A DNA stretch of 46,391 nucleotides from Chryseobacterium rhizosphaerae (GTDB taxonomy: Bacteria > Bacteroidota > Bacteroidia > Flavobacteriales > Weeksellaceae): positions 1 to 46,391 of the forward strand of contig NZ_QNUF01000035.1 in NCBI RefSeq assembly GCF_003385455.1, written 5' to 3'. The position numbers and the translations under genes are program-made. Below are positions 7,075 to 16,250 of the stretch, in pieces (the stretch's first letter is position 1; every line of letters starts with the position of its first letter). The notes beneath the pieces were generated by a model that was given only the letters and a program-made list of their open reading frames with translations, had not been told where the DNA came from and did no database searches.

Positions 7075-8250
7075 ATGAAAGATGTATTTATTATGGCTGC
7101 AAAACGAACTCCCGTTGGTGGATTTATGGGAAGTTTATCCGCATTTACAGCCCCACAGTTAGGAGCAATAGCCATACAGGATGCGTATGAAAGTATATCA
7201 CTTGCTCCTGAGCATATAGACAGTGTATATATGGGAAATGTATTGAGTGCAGGGGTAGGACAGTCCCCGGCAAGGCAGTCAGCTGTTTTTTCTAAAATTC
7301 CGGTAGATAAAGATGCTACAACAATCAATAAAGTCTGTGCTTCCGGAATGAAAGCTGCCATGATCGGGGCTCAGCAGATCCAGCTTGGATTGGAGAATAT
7401 TGTCATAACAGGTGGAATGGAAAGCATGAGTAATGTCCCTCATTATATGTCTGTGCGTCAGGGGAAAAAACTGGGCGATGCCCTACTTACAGACGGACTG
7501 ATTAAAGATGGATTATGGGATGTTTACAATGATTTTCATATGGGAAGTGCTGCTGAACTTGGGGTGAAAAAATATGGCCATACCAGACAGCAGCTGGACG
7601 ATTATGCCCTGTTATCCTATAAGAGAGCACAGGAAGCTTCGGGAAAAGGGAAGTTTAAGAATGAACTGATTGAAATATCAGTGCCAGGAAAAAAAGAGAC
7701 AATGAAGGTAGATAAAGACGAAGATATTGACAAACTTATTCCTGAGAAGATTTCATTGCTGAAACCTGCTTTTGAAAAAGACGGCCTGTTGACCGCTGCC
7801 AATTCCAGCAATCTGAATGATGGTGCTGCCGCTATTTTGTTAGGTTCTTCGAAAGCCCTGGAAATTCATGGAATAAGTCCATTGGCCAAAATTATAGCAT
7901 ATGCCGATGCCGCACAATCTCCGGAATGGTTTACCACTTCTCCTTCCATTGCTGTTCATAAAGTACTGAAACAGTCCGGACTCAGTCTTTCTGATATAGA
8001 TTATCTGGAAATCAATGAAGCCTATTCATCTGTTATTTTATCTAACCAGCAGATTTTAGGGTATGACCTGGACAGGGTAAATGTATATGGAGGAGCCGTT
8101 GCATTAGGTCACCCGATAGGAGCTTCGGGAGCAAGGATTATTGCAACTCTGGTCAATGTATTACGCCAGGAAGGAGGAAGGTATGGTATTGCTGCTATCT
8201 GTAATGGCGGCGGGGGAGCTTCAGCTATTCTTATTGAAAATATGAGTTAA
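7075..8250 (+). CDS. atoB: Acetyl-CoA C-acetyltransferase (thiolase)
   Basis: Type II thiolase that joins or splits acetyl-CoA units (acetoacetyl-CoA plus CoA to two acetyl-CoA). 391 aa, a normal length. The active site is complete: nucleophile C88 (NKVCASGMK), H346 (GHPIGASG) and C376 (CNGGGGAS). Opening MKDVFIMAAKRTPVGGFMG is standard for the family. Twin operator-like dyads (6956-6969 and 7042-7055) flank the promoter and leader, suggesting repression by a TetR-family regulator encoded elsewhere. No other fatty-acid degradation gene is adjacent. The LRR gene follows after 54 bp. Confidence 0.93.
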   Translation: MKDVFIMAAKRTPVGGFMGSLSAFTAPQLGAIAIQDAYESISLAPEHIDSVYMGNVLSAGVGQSPARQSAVFSKIPVDKDATTINKVCASGMKAAMIGAQQIQLGLENIVITGGMESMSNVPHYMSVRQGKKLGDALLTDGLIKDGLWDVYNDFHMGSAAELGVKKYGHTRQQLDDYALLSYKRAQEASGKGKFKNELIEISVPGKKETMKVDKDEDIDKLIPEKISLLKPAFEKDGLLTAANSSNLNDGAAAILLGSSKALEIHGISPLAKIIAYADAAQSPEWFTTSPSIAVHKVLKQSGLSLSDIDYLEINEAYSSVILSNQQILGYDLDRVNVYGGAVALGHPIGASGARIIATLVNVLRQEGGRYGIAAICNGGGGASAILIENMS

Positions 8251-8304
8251 AAAAATAAATTTACAGAAGATAATAATGTAAATTGTGTAACAAAATATAA
8301 GGGT

Positions 8305-9204
8305 ATGATGGAGGAGGAGATCCCCGGTTTGTATGGCCATATAAAAAAGTATTGGAAGATGATTCCGACACATCATACAAGGGCTTATTCTGTTGATAAG
8401 GGAATTGCTGACATAAAAACAGTTAAAATATTAACAATCAGTAAGTCCTCACAAAACTGGAAAGATATTTTTAACTGTCCGGAGTTGGAAGAGCTGCATC
8501 TTGACCAGCCCAGTCATGAACAGGTTCAGGCTGTCAGTAACTTCATACAGCTTAAAAGACTGAGAATAAAAGAATATCGGGCGAAGGACCTTGCATTCAT
8601 GAAAAATCTGGTTCATCTGGAGGAAGTAGCTCTTGAATATGTTTCAGGGTTTTCTGATCTTTCTCCATTACAGTATCTTCCGAATCTAAGCTCCCTCCAT
8701 CTCGAAAACCTCAGGAAAATTTCTGATTTCGGAGGACTAAAAGGAATTAAAAGGCTAAAGTATTTGCTTATCGACGGAACATTAGACTGGAAGCAGCCTA
8801 TAGATAACTTTAGTTTCCTGGAGGAACTTCCTGATCTTGAAATCCTGAGTCTTATGTTTGTCATAAGCAGGGCTGCATTTCCGGCTTTTCTTCCAGCTTT
8901 ACAGCTTAAAAATATACTTGAAATAAGAATTCCTGCCGGTATTGTAACCACCGAGGAATATGCATTCTTAGACGCTGCATTACCCCATGTAAAAAAAGGA
9001 TATCAAAATGAAGCTTCCTGGCCGCTGTACTCAATGAGGGCAGTGGGAGAGCAGGAATATGCAATCTTACTCGGAAAAGGAGAAGGAAAAGTGAAACTTA
9101 ACCGGTCTGATGCAAAGGATGCTATAGAAGACTATCAAAAGAAGTACGAATTGTACAGACAAAAATCACTGGAGATTATCAAAAATTACTACAAAATGCA
9201 GTAG
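8305..9204 (+). CDS. Leucine-rich-repeat-like cytoplasmic protein
   Basis: A 299-aa protein with no signal peptide. Residues ~45-225 show irregular LRR units such as LEELHLDQPS, LKRLRIKEY, LEEVALEYV, LSSLHLENL, LKYLLIDG and LEILSLMF. The C-terminal ~70 residues are Lys/Tyr-rich and helical. Such proteins usually serve as binding scaffolds; no partner can be named. The start is 8305 or the adjacent ATG at 8308. It may be cotranscribed with the thiolase, since only a short T-less hairpin (8258-8284) separates them. The 229 bp after it are AT-rich with no gene, no clear terminator and only the next promoter. Confidence 0.7.
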   Translation: MMEEEIPGLYGHIKKYWKMIPTHHTRAYSVDKGIADIKTVKILTISKSSQNWKDIFNCPELEELHLDQPSHEQVQAVSNFIQLKRLRIKEYRAKDLAFMKNLVHLEEVALEYVSGFSDLSPLQYLPNLSSLHLENLRKISDFGGLKGIKRLKYLLIDGTLDWKQPIDNFSFLEELPDLEILSLMFVISRAAFPAFLPALQLKNILEIRIPAGIVTTEEYAFLDAALPHVKKGYQNEASWPLYSMRAVGEQEYAILLGKGEGKVKLNRSDAKDAIEDYQKKYELYRQKSLEIIKNYYKMQ

Positions 9205-9402
9205 ATCGGTTGAAAAATATAGGATGAAGGGTAAAATCTGAATTTTCATTTACAAAGATAAATTTCCATTTCTTCAAAATAAGTGTTTGGTTGTTATTCA
9301 ATTAATCAATTAATTTTTAAGTTAAAGAGTTGATTTTCTCTCAAATATTGATAAACTGACAAATGTCATTACGTTCTTATTTTTATTGATTCTAAATAAA
9401 TA

Positions 9403-9410
9403 TAAATTTG
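9403..9410 (+). promoter_or_regulatory. -7 box of the GEVED protein promoter
   Basis: TAAATTTG is a perfect TAnnTTTG 24 bp before the ATG at 9434. The nearest TTG (9386-9388) is only 14 bp upstream, closer than usual. The box lies inside the longer TTG-initiated frame (from 9386), which supports the ATG at 9434. Confidence 0.45.
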
Positions 9411-9433
9411 TCTCATTCAAAATTAAGAATTCA

Positions 9434-10732
9434 ATGAAAAAAATAACTACTCTTTCTGCTGTCATTCTCTTTTCATTGATGGAGGCACAATATTGTACTC
9501 CTTCATTTCAGTACGGGGCAGACAGCAACATGATTACCCATGTTAATTTTGGAAGTATTAATAATACCTCTCCGTTTCAATCGGGATCAACACCTACTTA
9601 TGAAGATTTTACATCCATGTCTACTGATCTTCAGGCAGGGAATAGCTATCCTATAGCTATAAAAGGTCCTTCGGGAACATTTCCCAGTGATGTAGTTGTT
9701 TTTATTGATTTCAATAACAATGGAAGCTTTAATGATGCAGGGGAAAGTTTTTATATCGGAAGATTAACAGAAGCTACACCTTTCAATGCTTTAACTATCA
9801 ACGGAACCATTACAGTTCCTGCGAATGCTGCAAACGGTACTACTAGAATGAGAGTGCTTAAAAACAGCAGTGTAGCAGCTTATTCGGATCCTAATGCTGC
9901 AAGCTCGATCAGTACGGCTTGTGATGCCGCCTTAAGATCCGGGCAGGCAGAAGATTATACCGTTGTTATTTCAGGGAATAATATCGTATTCCCGTCCCCT
10001 TATTGTGGTACTGAAAATGTGACCACTTCTACAGTGAGCGAAATAAGTAAGGTGGAATTTGCAGGAATCACCAATTCCAGTCCTATTGACGGAAATTCTG
10101 AGCTTTTGGAAAATTTCACAGGCTCCGTTTTTAGTGTTAACCGTGGAGAGACCTATCCTATAACGGTTACAGGAGGTACTCACGGGCAGATTACCGTGTC
10201 AGCGTATGCGTATATCGACTTTAATCATAATAATATCTTTGATACTGATGAAAAGTTTAACCTGGGATATTTAGATAATTCCAGTCCTGTTTCCACTACA
10301 GAATCTGGTGTTACCTCAGAAAATATCACGATTCCGACTACAGCATTATTAGGAGCTACACGCTTCAGATTGGTAAAAGCTTATGAATCCAGCTCGTCGA
10401 TGGGTACATTGGAAAATTTACCATGTCCTTCAGGTTGGTTTATAGGACAGGCAGAAGACTATACCATTGATATACAGCCCGCCAATCTTTCCACGAAAGA
10501 GACAATGGCAGACTCTTCTGTGAAAATATATCCTAATCCTACAACAGGTTCAGTGATTGTAAAAGCAGCAAAGGGACTTGAAAAATACGAAGTTTATAAT
10601 GTCTCAGGACAAAAACTTACGGAAGGCAATACTGCCAGTATCAACTTAGATAGCTTTGTACCAGGGATTTATTTTATTAAAATCCAGACTAAAGATAAGA
10701 AAGTAATCACTGAAAAGATGATTAAAAAATAA
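9434..10732 (+). CDS. Secreted protein with two GEVED domains and a T9SS C-terminal sorting domain
   Basis: A 432-aa protein exported by Sec (MKKITTLSAVILFSLMEAQ) and then by the type IX system. Two homologous GEVED domains occupy about residues 35-180 and 190-345. Each has a calcium-loop-like stretch (DFNNNGSFNDAGE; DFNHNNIFDTDE) and ends in the family signature GQAEDYT. The last ~75 residues are a type A sorting domain, with VKIYPNPTTGSV, NVSGQ, PGIYFIKI and the basic tail KMIKK. GEVED domains occur in adhesins and surface enzymes; no catalytic domain is present, so this is likely a surface or secreted binding protein. The ATG at 9434 is chosen for the signal peptide. Confidence 0.88.
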   Translation: MKKITTLSAVILFSLMEAQYCTPSFQYGADSNMITHVNFGSINNTSPFQSGSTPTYEDFTSMSTDLQAGNSYPIAIKGPSGTFPSDVVVFIDFNNNGSFNDAGESFYIGRLTEATPFNALTINGTITVPANAANGTTRMRVLKNSSVAAYSDPNAASSISTACDAALRSGQAEDYTVVISGNNIVFPSPYCGTENVTTSTVSEISKVEFAGITNSSPIDGNSELLENFTGSVFSVNRGETYPITVTGGTHGQITVSAYAYIDFNHNNIFDTDEKFNLGYLDNSSPVSTTESGVTSENITIPTTALLGATRFRLVKAYESSSSMGTLENLPCPSGWFIGQAEDYTIDIQPANLSTKETMADSSVKIYPNPTTGSVIVKAAKGLEKYEVYNVSGQKLTEGNTASINLDSFVPGIYFIKIQTKDKKVITEKMIKK

Positions 10733-10772
10733 ACACATATCTAATCATATCCATATCAATTTTTGTTTTTTG

Positions 10773-10804
10773 ACCGGCAGATTCTTCTGTCGGTTTTGTT
10801 TTTT
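10773..10804 (+). terminator. Rho-independent terminator
   Basis: Stem ACCGGCAGA/TCTGTCGGT (one G-U pair) with a 4-nt loop, followed by TTTGTTTTTT. It serves the GEVED gene. The convergent helicase gene ends 24 bp further right with no terminator of its own that I can see. Confidence 0.75.
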
Positions 10805-10827
10805 GAAGGAATGAGTAAGGAAAACCT

Positions 10828-13800
10828 TTATTCCGGTTCCAGGATTTCCAGAAGGTCCTGTTTTGAAAAGCCTTGAAACTTTGCTCCATCTGTTTTAAGA
10901 AGGTGCTGGGCAAGCTGATTTTTTTTCTTCTGAAGAGAGAGGATTTTTTCTTCTACAGTATTGGAACAGATCATCCGGACAGCAATTACATTTTTAGTCT
11001 GTCCAATTCGGTAGCTCCGGTCTATAGCCTGATTTTCGGCTGCAGGATTCCACCACGGATCTACCAGGTAGATATAATCTGCCTGGGTAAGATTGAGACC
11101 CACACCTCCGGCTTTCAGACTGATCAGAAATACACGGACGTCTTCATTATTTTGAAAGTTATGTACTTTTTGTCCCCGGTCTTTGGTTTGACCTGTGAGG
11201 TATTCGAAGGAGATTTTTCGGCGTTCCAGTTCGGTCTTTATAAGATCCAGCATTCCTACAAACTGTGAAAATACCAGAATTTTATGATCTTTTGATTTTC
11301 CAAGGATCTGTTCCATCAGAATTTCGATCTTCACGGCATGTTCCCCAGAATAGCCTTCTTTAAGGAGGATAGGTGAGTTACAGATCTGTCTTAGTCTTGT
11401 AAGACCAGTAAGAACGTGCATACTGTTTTTATTAAGGTCATCTTCATCATTGGCTGCAATAAATTCGCGGAGTTCCTTCTCATAGGCATCATATATCTTT
11501 CGTTGTTCAGCATTCATTTCACAGTAAATCACTGTTTCTGTTTTTTCAGGAAGTTCCTTTGCTACCTGCTTCTTTGTCCTGCGGAGGATGAATGGTTTTA
11601 TTTTTTGCTGAAGTTCCATAGCCCGTTTACTGAACTCAAATTTATCAATAGGAATTGCATAGATATCCTTAAAATATTGCTTGCTGCCCAATAATCCGGG
11701 GCAGGCAAAAGAAAGCTGACTATACAAGTCGAAGGTATTATTTTCAATGGGGGTTCCTGTCAGTACAATTCTGTTTCTCGACTGGAGAAGACGGGCAGAT
11801 TTATACCTTTCTGAGTTGGGGTTTTTAATAGTCTGCGATTCATCAAGGAACACATAATTAAACTGAAAGGTTTTCAAAAACTTAATATCTGAAAGAAGCA
11901 TTCCATAGCTGGTAAGTATTACTTCATAATCAGACATATGAATGGTGCTTTTCTGTCTTTCGGCTCCATAATGAAGCCATACTTTTATAGAAGGTGCAAA
12001 TTTGCTGATTTCCTCCTGCCAGTTAAAAAGAAGAGAAGTAGGAACCACAATAAGATTGGTGGTATGCCCCCTTTTTTCTCTTTGTGAAAGGATAAACGCA
12101 ATGATCTGAACTGTTTTTCCAAGTCCCATATCATCCGCAAGACAGCCACCGAAATTAAAGCCATCCAGAAAGTTAAGCCAATTGAGTCCCTCGTGCTGAT
12201 AGTCTCTGAGTTCCGCATGTAATGTAGAGGGAACGGGGATTTCCGGAATACTCTCACCTGAATAAAGACGGGATGAATAAGAGGTTATTTCTTCCTTTAC
12301 TTCATTGCTTATCACTTCTTTTTCAAAAAGAGAAGAAACCTCCGTAAAACTTATTTTAGGAATTTTCAGTAGATCTTCATCAATTTCACCAGCCCGGAAA
12401 TAGGCTGAAATCCGGTCTATCCATTCTTCAGGAAGCATTCCCAGAGAACCGTCATCCAGCTGAATAAATTTACTTTTATTGCGGATTGCCCTGTGAAGCT
12501 GTTTTAAAGAAGCATCTTTTTGCCCGAAGCTGACCTTCAGTTTGGCATTGAACCAATCCAGGCCACTGGTGATCTGAATATTTATTTTAGCCCGGTGTGA
12601 ATTGAGTTTATTGTTTTTCAGTTCATTAAAACCAAGTATAGATACTCCTTCATTCCGCCAAACCTCAAAGGCTTCCAGGAACCAGTTGTCTTCCAGGAAT
12701 TTATCCCGGTGGAGGTAGAAATACTGATATCCATCCATCTGTTCTTCAAAATCCGGATGCTGCTGCATGACCAAAGAAGTAAAACGGGCTTCTAGCGCTT
12801 CGTTTCTTTCTACTTTAAAGAGGTTACCATTCTGATCGGAATCGAAAAGCTGCTTCCTTGAATATACAGGAACTTCCAGCTGTCCGTAACGCATCACAGG
12901 AGTAATTCCGATATAATTCTCCTGTTGACGAAGATAAATGATCTTTTCCACATCAAAAGCCTTTTCTTTAAGCTGTACTTTAGATGCAGGTTGTATATGA
13001 CTGTAAATTATTCTAATACGTTCTTCTAAAGAGGACAGGGTAGACTGCATGAAACCTTCATATTTAGAAGAATGGACCAGCAATATTTCATTATTGGCTT
13101 TGAAGAATTTAATGACCCTGAGCATATCGGGATCTTCTACAAAGCTGAATGTGTGGTTGTTATATACGAAATAGTCATTCCGGAGCATTACATTTTTAAA
13201 AGGGATAGAATGATCCTGAAACTGAATTTCTCCCGTTATTTCATAAAACGGATCTTTCTTAAATACAGAAAGTTGAAGCTCTGCATTTAAAGTGTTCATT
13301 GCGACTTTTGTTAATGACTTTGAGGATATGGTTTCCGCTATTTCACGGTCATGATAATAGACTTCCAGGTCCAGAGGATTCTGTACAATCAACTTTAAAG
13401 CCTCAAGTTCTGCAGGATTATAATCCTGGTTATAATTATTCTGGAATGATGAAATGGCAGTATAAAATTTAATTTCCAAAGGTTTTTCTGCCTTCCATAT
13501 CAGCTGCATGGCGTCTACGGGACTAACCGGATTTTTTATTTTTCCGGTCTGGGTGATTTCTACCTCCATTAAATTAAAAATCAGATGATTATAATACCGG
13601 TGCGTACCGATAACTACTATCTGTTTTTTAGTCGTGTCGTGCAATACAAGCTCATCCAGTTTGGAAGGTTGCTGAGGAAGAAGATCTCTTTTTAAGATCT
13701 GTTCATCAATCGGAAACATTTCTTTGATCCTGGGGAGGATTTCAATTTTACCCTCATGATACTCTACCTGAAAATAATGATCAAGATCAGGTTCGTTTTC

Positions 13801-14166
13801 TAAGCCATAGCCTTTAGCTTTAGGGATTATTGTTTTTTTACGAAGGGAGTCATCAAAGAAAATCCGATAATTTCTTTCCTCTAAAATACAATGGATCATT
13901 TCTGCCTGATGCAGACAGAGCCTGCCTTCCGGACTGTCGCAGGTACAAGAGCACAGCAACGTGTTGTTTATTTTGCTGATGGTGACCACCGGAAAATCCT
14001 GCAGGGATGATTTTTGGGTAAATATTCCCGTATTAATTTCAATAGAAACAGGATGAATATTATGAAAATTATTGCTTTCTATAAAAGAGCTCTCTGAAGT
14101 ATGTTTCAGCAGGTCATATACGGAAAGTGTACTGATATTGATATTTTCAAGAATATATTCTGCCAT
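10828..14166 (-). CDS. SNF2 family DEAD/DEAH helicase with N-terminal SWIM zinc finger
   Basis: A ~1112-aa Swi2/Snf2 ATPase, a DNA translocase of the bacterial RapA/SNF2 type. A SWIM-like zinc finger (CTC...C.H) lies at about residues 70-85. The long middle (~100-600) is a less conserved substrate-binding region. The first RecA lobe has Walker A DDMGLGKT near residue 684 and the Walker B DESQ near 776; the second lobe ends with NPAAENQAIDRSYRIGQ near 1043. I choose the ATG at 14166, not 14184: a perfect -7 box on this strand (complement of 14182-14189) predicts a start point near 14176. Likely acts in nucleic-acid remodelling or repair. Confidence 0.9.
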   Translation of the reverse strand: MAEYILENINISTLSVYDLLKHTSESSFIESNNFHNIHPVSIEINTGIFTQKSSLQDFPVVTISKINNTLLCSCTCDSPEGRLCLHQAEMIHCILEERNYRIFFDDSLRKKTIIPKAKGYGLENEPDLDHYFQVEYHEGKIEILPRIKEMFPIDEQILKRDLLPQQPSKLDELVLHDTTKKQIVVIGTHRYYNHLIFNLMEVEITQTGKIKNPVSPVDAMQLIWKAEKPLEIKFYTAISSFQNNYNQDYNPAELEALKLIVQNPLDLEVYYHDREIAETISSKSLTKVAMNTLNAELQLSVFKKDPFYEITGEIQFQDHSIPFKNVMLRNDYFVYNNHTFSFVEDPDMLRVIKFFKANNEILLVHSSKYEGFMQSTLSSLEERIRIIYSHIQPASKVQLKEKAFDVEKIIYLRQQENYIGITPVMRYGQLEVPVYSRKQLFDSDQNGNLFKVERNEALEARFTSLVMQQHPDFEEQMDGYQYFYLHRDKFLEDNWFLEAFEVWRNEGVSILGFNELKNNKLNSHRAKINIQITSGLDWFNAKLKVSFGQKDASLKQLHRAIRNKSKFIQLDDGSLGMLPEEWIDRISAYFRAGEIDEDLLKIPKISFTEVSSLFEKEVISNEVKEEITSYSSRLYSGESIPEIPVPSTLHAELRDYQHEGLNWLNFLDGFNFGGCLADDMGLGKTVQIIAFILSQREKRGHTTNLIVVPTSLLFNWQEEISKFAPSIKVWLHYGAERQKSTIHMSDYEVILTSYGMLLSDIKFLKTFQFNYVFLDESQTIKNPNSERYKSARLLQSRNRIVLTGTPIENNTFDLYSQLSFACPGLLGSKQYFKDIYAIPIDKFEFSKRAMELQQKIKPFILRRTKKQVAKELPEKTETVIYCEMNAEQRKIYDAYEKELREFIAANDEDDLNKNSMHVLTGLTRLRQICNSPILLKEGYSGEHAVKIEILMEQILGKSKDHKILVFSQFVGMLDLIKTELERRKISFEYLTGQTKDRGQKVHNFQNNEDVRVFLISLKAGGVGLNLTQADYIYLVDPWWNPAAENQAIDRSYRIGQTKNVIAVRMICSNTVEEKILSLQKKKNQLAQHLLKTDGAKFQGFSKQDLLEILEPE

Positions 14167-14181
14167 AAAAATTAATAGAAG

Positions 14182-14189
14182 CAAACTTA
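14182..14189 (-). promoter_or_regulatory. -7 box of the SNF2 gene promoter
   Basis: CAAACTTA reads TAAGTTTG on the coding strand, a perfect TAnnTTTG about 16 bp from the ATG at 14166. It overlaps the alternative start at 14184, arguing against that start. Confidence 0.45.
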
Positions 14190-14227
14190 CAAAAAAATGC
14201 GAATGAAAAGAAGTCTGCCTCCATCCA

Positions 14228-14287
14228 TTTTGGATACAATTTTACTCGTTTTGGCAACTCCGGCATTTTTTCTAATGCTGAACTTTG
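14228..14287 (+). promoter_or_regulatory. SDR promoter with 21-bp-spaced direct repeat (AraC-type site)
   Basis: TTTTGGATAC (14228-14237) and TTTTGGCAAC (14249-14258) are direct repeats spaced exactly 21 bp. A -7-like box GAACTTTG (7 of 8 match) starts 21 bp further on at 14280. This is the layout expected for an AraC-family activator dimer; the likely binder is the AraC protein encoded at 15185. Confidence 0.45.
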
Positions 14288-14310
14288 TCCTACAATTAAA
14301 CAAAGAAAAT

Positions 14311-15108
14311 ATGAAAACAGTTTTTATAACAGGTGCATCTACAGGATTAGGAAAAGCAGCAGCTCAATTATTTCAACATAATGGCTGGAAGGTTATTGCT
14401 ACGATGAGAAATCCGGAAGCAGGGGCAGATCTTTCTGCTTTAGAAAATGTAACGGTACTGCCGTTGGATGTTACCCGTCCCGAACAGATAAAATCAACCG
14501 TTAAAAAAGCATTGGAATCAGGAGATATTGATGTGGTTTTTAATAATGCCGGTTATGGCCTGCTGGGTCCTTTGGAGGCATTGACGGATGAACAGATTGT
14601 GAGACAGTTGAATACCAATTTATTAGGGGTTATCCGTGTAACACAGGAGTTTATTCCGTATTTCAGAGAGAAAGGGAGAGGAACGTTTATTTCCACGACT
14701 TCGATAGGGGGATTAATTACCTTTCCGTTGAATTCTATTTATCACGCTACAAAGTGGGCACTGGAAGGTTGGAGCGAGAGTATGGCATTTGAACTTAACA
14801 AATTAGGTATCGATATCAAGACCGTCTCTCCGGGAGGGATTAAAACTGATTTTGTAAGCCGTTCTTTAGATTCTGCATCAAGTCCCGCTTACGAAGAAAT
14901 GCTTGGTACTCTTTTTTCCCGTATGGAGGGTATGATGGATGCTGCTTCTACACCGGAACAGATTGCAGAAGTAGTATATGAAGCTGCTACGGATGGTAAA
15001 CAGAAACTGAGATATGTAGCCGGCGAGGATGCAAAAGCTTTATATGCACAGCGCCTTGAGCTGGGAGATGAGGCATTCAGAGAACAATTGGGAAAACAAT
15101 TCATCTAG
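14311..15108 (+). CDS. Short-chain dehydrogenase/reductase (SDR)
   Basis: A 265-aa classical SDR that oxidises or reduces a hydroxyl/keto group with NAD(P)(H). The cofactor motif is TGASTGLG (7-14), NNAG is at 78-81, and the catalytic residues are S131, Y144 and K148 (YHATK). The start at 14311 (MKTVFITGA) is right for the family. A longer frame from 14197 would add an unrelated N-terminus translated across the repeat/promoter region. A terminator follows, then an AraC regulator on the same strand, a common pairing in Chryseobacterium-type genomes. Substrate unknown. Confidence 0.9.
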   Translation: MKTVFITGASTGLGKAAAQLFQHNGWKVIATMRNPEAGADLSALENVTVLPLDVTRPEQIKSTVKKALESGDIDVVFNNAGYGLLGPLEALTDEQIVRQLNTNLLGVIRVTQEFIPYFREKGRGTFISTTSIGGLITFPLNSIYHATKWALEGWSESMAFELNKLGIDIKTVSPGGIKTDFVSRSLDSASSPAYEEMLGTLFSRMEGMMDAASTPEQIAEVVYEAATDGKQKLRYVAGEDAKALYAQRLELGDEAFREQLGKQFI

Positions 15109-15123
15109 CCACTTGTAACCCGT

Positions 15124-15157
15124 GGCAGCATAAATGATACACTTATGCTGCCTTTTT
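15124..15157 (+). terminator. Rho-independent terminator of the SDR gene
   Basis: A perfect 10-bp stem GGCAGCATAA/TTATGCTGCC with a 9-nt loop, then TTTTT. Confidence 0.88.
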
Positions 15158-15184
15158 ATTCTAAATAATTGATACATTTATATC

Positions 15185-16099
15185 ATGGAAAGGAAAGAAA
15201 ACTTACCGCTGAAAATTTCATCCATATCAGAAATGCATGATCTGCTTCAGCTTCCCAAGCCTCTTCATCCGCTGGTCAGCTTAGTGGATAATACCAGGAT
15301 GACTATTAATAAGGAGTTTTTGGGAAGAAGCTTCCTGCTGAATTTTTATAAAATTTCCTACAAATATTCCACAAACGGAAAAATGGGGTACGGACAGGGA
15401 TATTATGATTTTAATGAAGGAGGAATGATGTTCACTTCTCCAGGGCAGATTCTTTCTACTGACGAAAATGCCGAATATTGTGGTTACACATTGCTGGTAC
15501 ATCCCGATTTTATCAGGAATTACCCTTTAGCAAAGAATATTAAAAAATATGGTTTCTTTTCCTATGATACCAATGAAGCACTGCACTTATCTGATCAGGA
15601 AAAAACAATGATTACCGGACTTCTGGACAGTATTACTCATGAACTGAATACGGCTATTGACGAGATTAGTCAGGACCTTATTGTTTCCTATATTGAAGTG
15701 CTTCTCAACTACAGCAACCGCTACTATAAAAGGCAGTTTATTACAAGAAAATCAGTCAGTAATGATCTTTTATCTAAAATGGATACCATCCTGGAAAATT
15801 ATTTTGACCAGGAAGAAACACTGAATAAGGGGCTTCCTACTGTAGATTTTTTGGCTTCAGAGCTTCATTTATCTCCACATTATTTGAGCGATATGCTCCG
15901 TAATCTTACCGGACAAAATGCACAGCAGCATATTCATGAAAAACTGATAGAAAAGGCTAAAGAATATCTTACGCTTACCAATTTTTCTGTATCAGAAGTG
16001 GCATATGCTTTGGGATTTGAGCATCCACAGTCATTCAATAAGTTATTCAAGAAAAAAACAGATAAAACACCTTTAAGTTACAGACAGTCATTTAATTGA
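15185..16099 (+). CDS. AraC family transcriptional regulator
   Basis: A 304-aa regulator. Residues ~1-190 form a sensor domain with cupin-like strands. Residues ~205-304 hold the two AraC helix-turn-helix motifs (VDFLASELHLSPHYLSDMLRNLTG and VSEVAYALGFEHPQSFNKLFKKKTDKTPLSYR). It lies 76 bp after the SDR gene across a terminator. The 21-bp-spaced repeat upstream of that SDR is its most likely target. The inducer is unknown. Confidence 0.9.
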   Translation: MERKENLPLKISSISEMHDLLQLPKPLHPLVSLVDNTRMTINKEFLGRSFLLNFYKISYKYSTNGKMGYGQGYYDFNEGGMMFTSPGQILSTDENAEYCGYTLLVHPDFIRNYPLAKNIKKYGFFSYDTNEALHLSDQEKTMITGLLDSITHELNTAIDEISQDLIVSYIEVLLNYSNRYYKRQFITRKSVSNDLLSKMDTILENYFDQEETLNKGLPTVDFLASELHLSPHYLSDMLRNLTGQNAQQHIHEKLIEKAKEYLTLTNFSVSEVAYALGFEHPQSFNKLFKKKTDKTPLSYRQSFN

Positions 16100-16120
16100 A
16101 TCTGTATATTTCTTATCGAT

Positions 16121-16155
16121 ATGCCCGGCCCGTGTGCCGGGTATTTTATTTTTTA
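16121..16155 (+). terminator. Rho-independent terminator
   Basis: A GC-rich stem GCCCGGC/GCCGGGT with a 6-nt loop is followed by ATTTTATTTTTT. Confidence 0.85.
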
Positions 16156-16250
16156 GCTGTTCGTAGAATGGAAAAGGTTTTACATAGATAAAAGTCATTT
16201 TTAAAGAAGGTTCCCTTTTAAATTCGGGATACCAAAAAAACAACATCAAT

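Noticed and set aside
14197..14310. N-terminal extension of the SDR gene
   Set aside because: It runs through the 21-bp repeats and -7 box, and the SDR fold starts exactly at the ATG at 14311.
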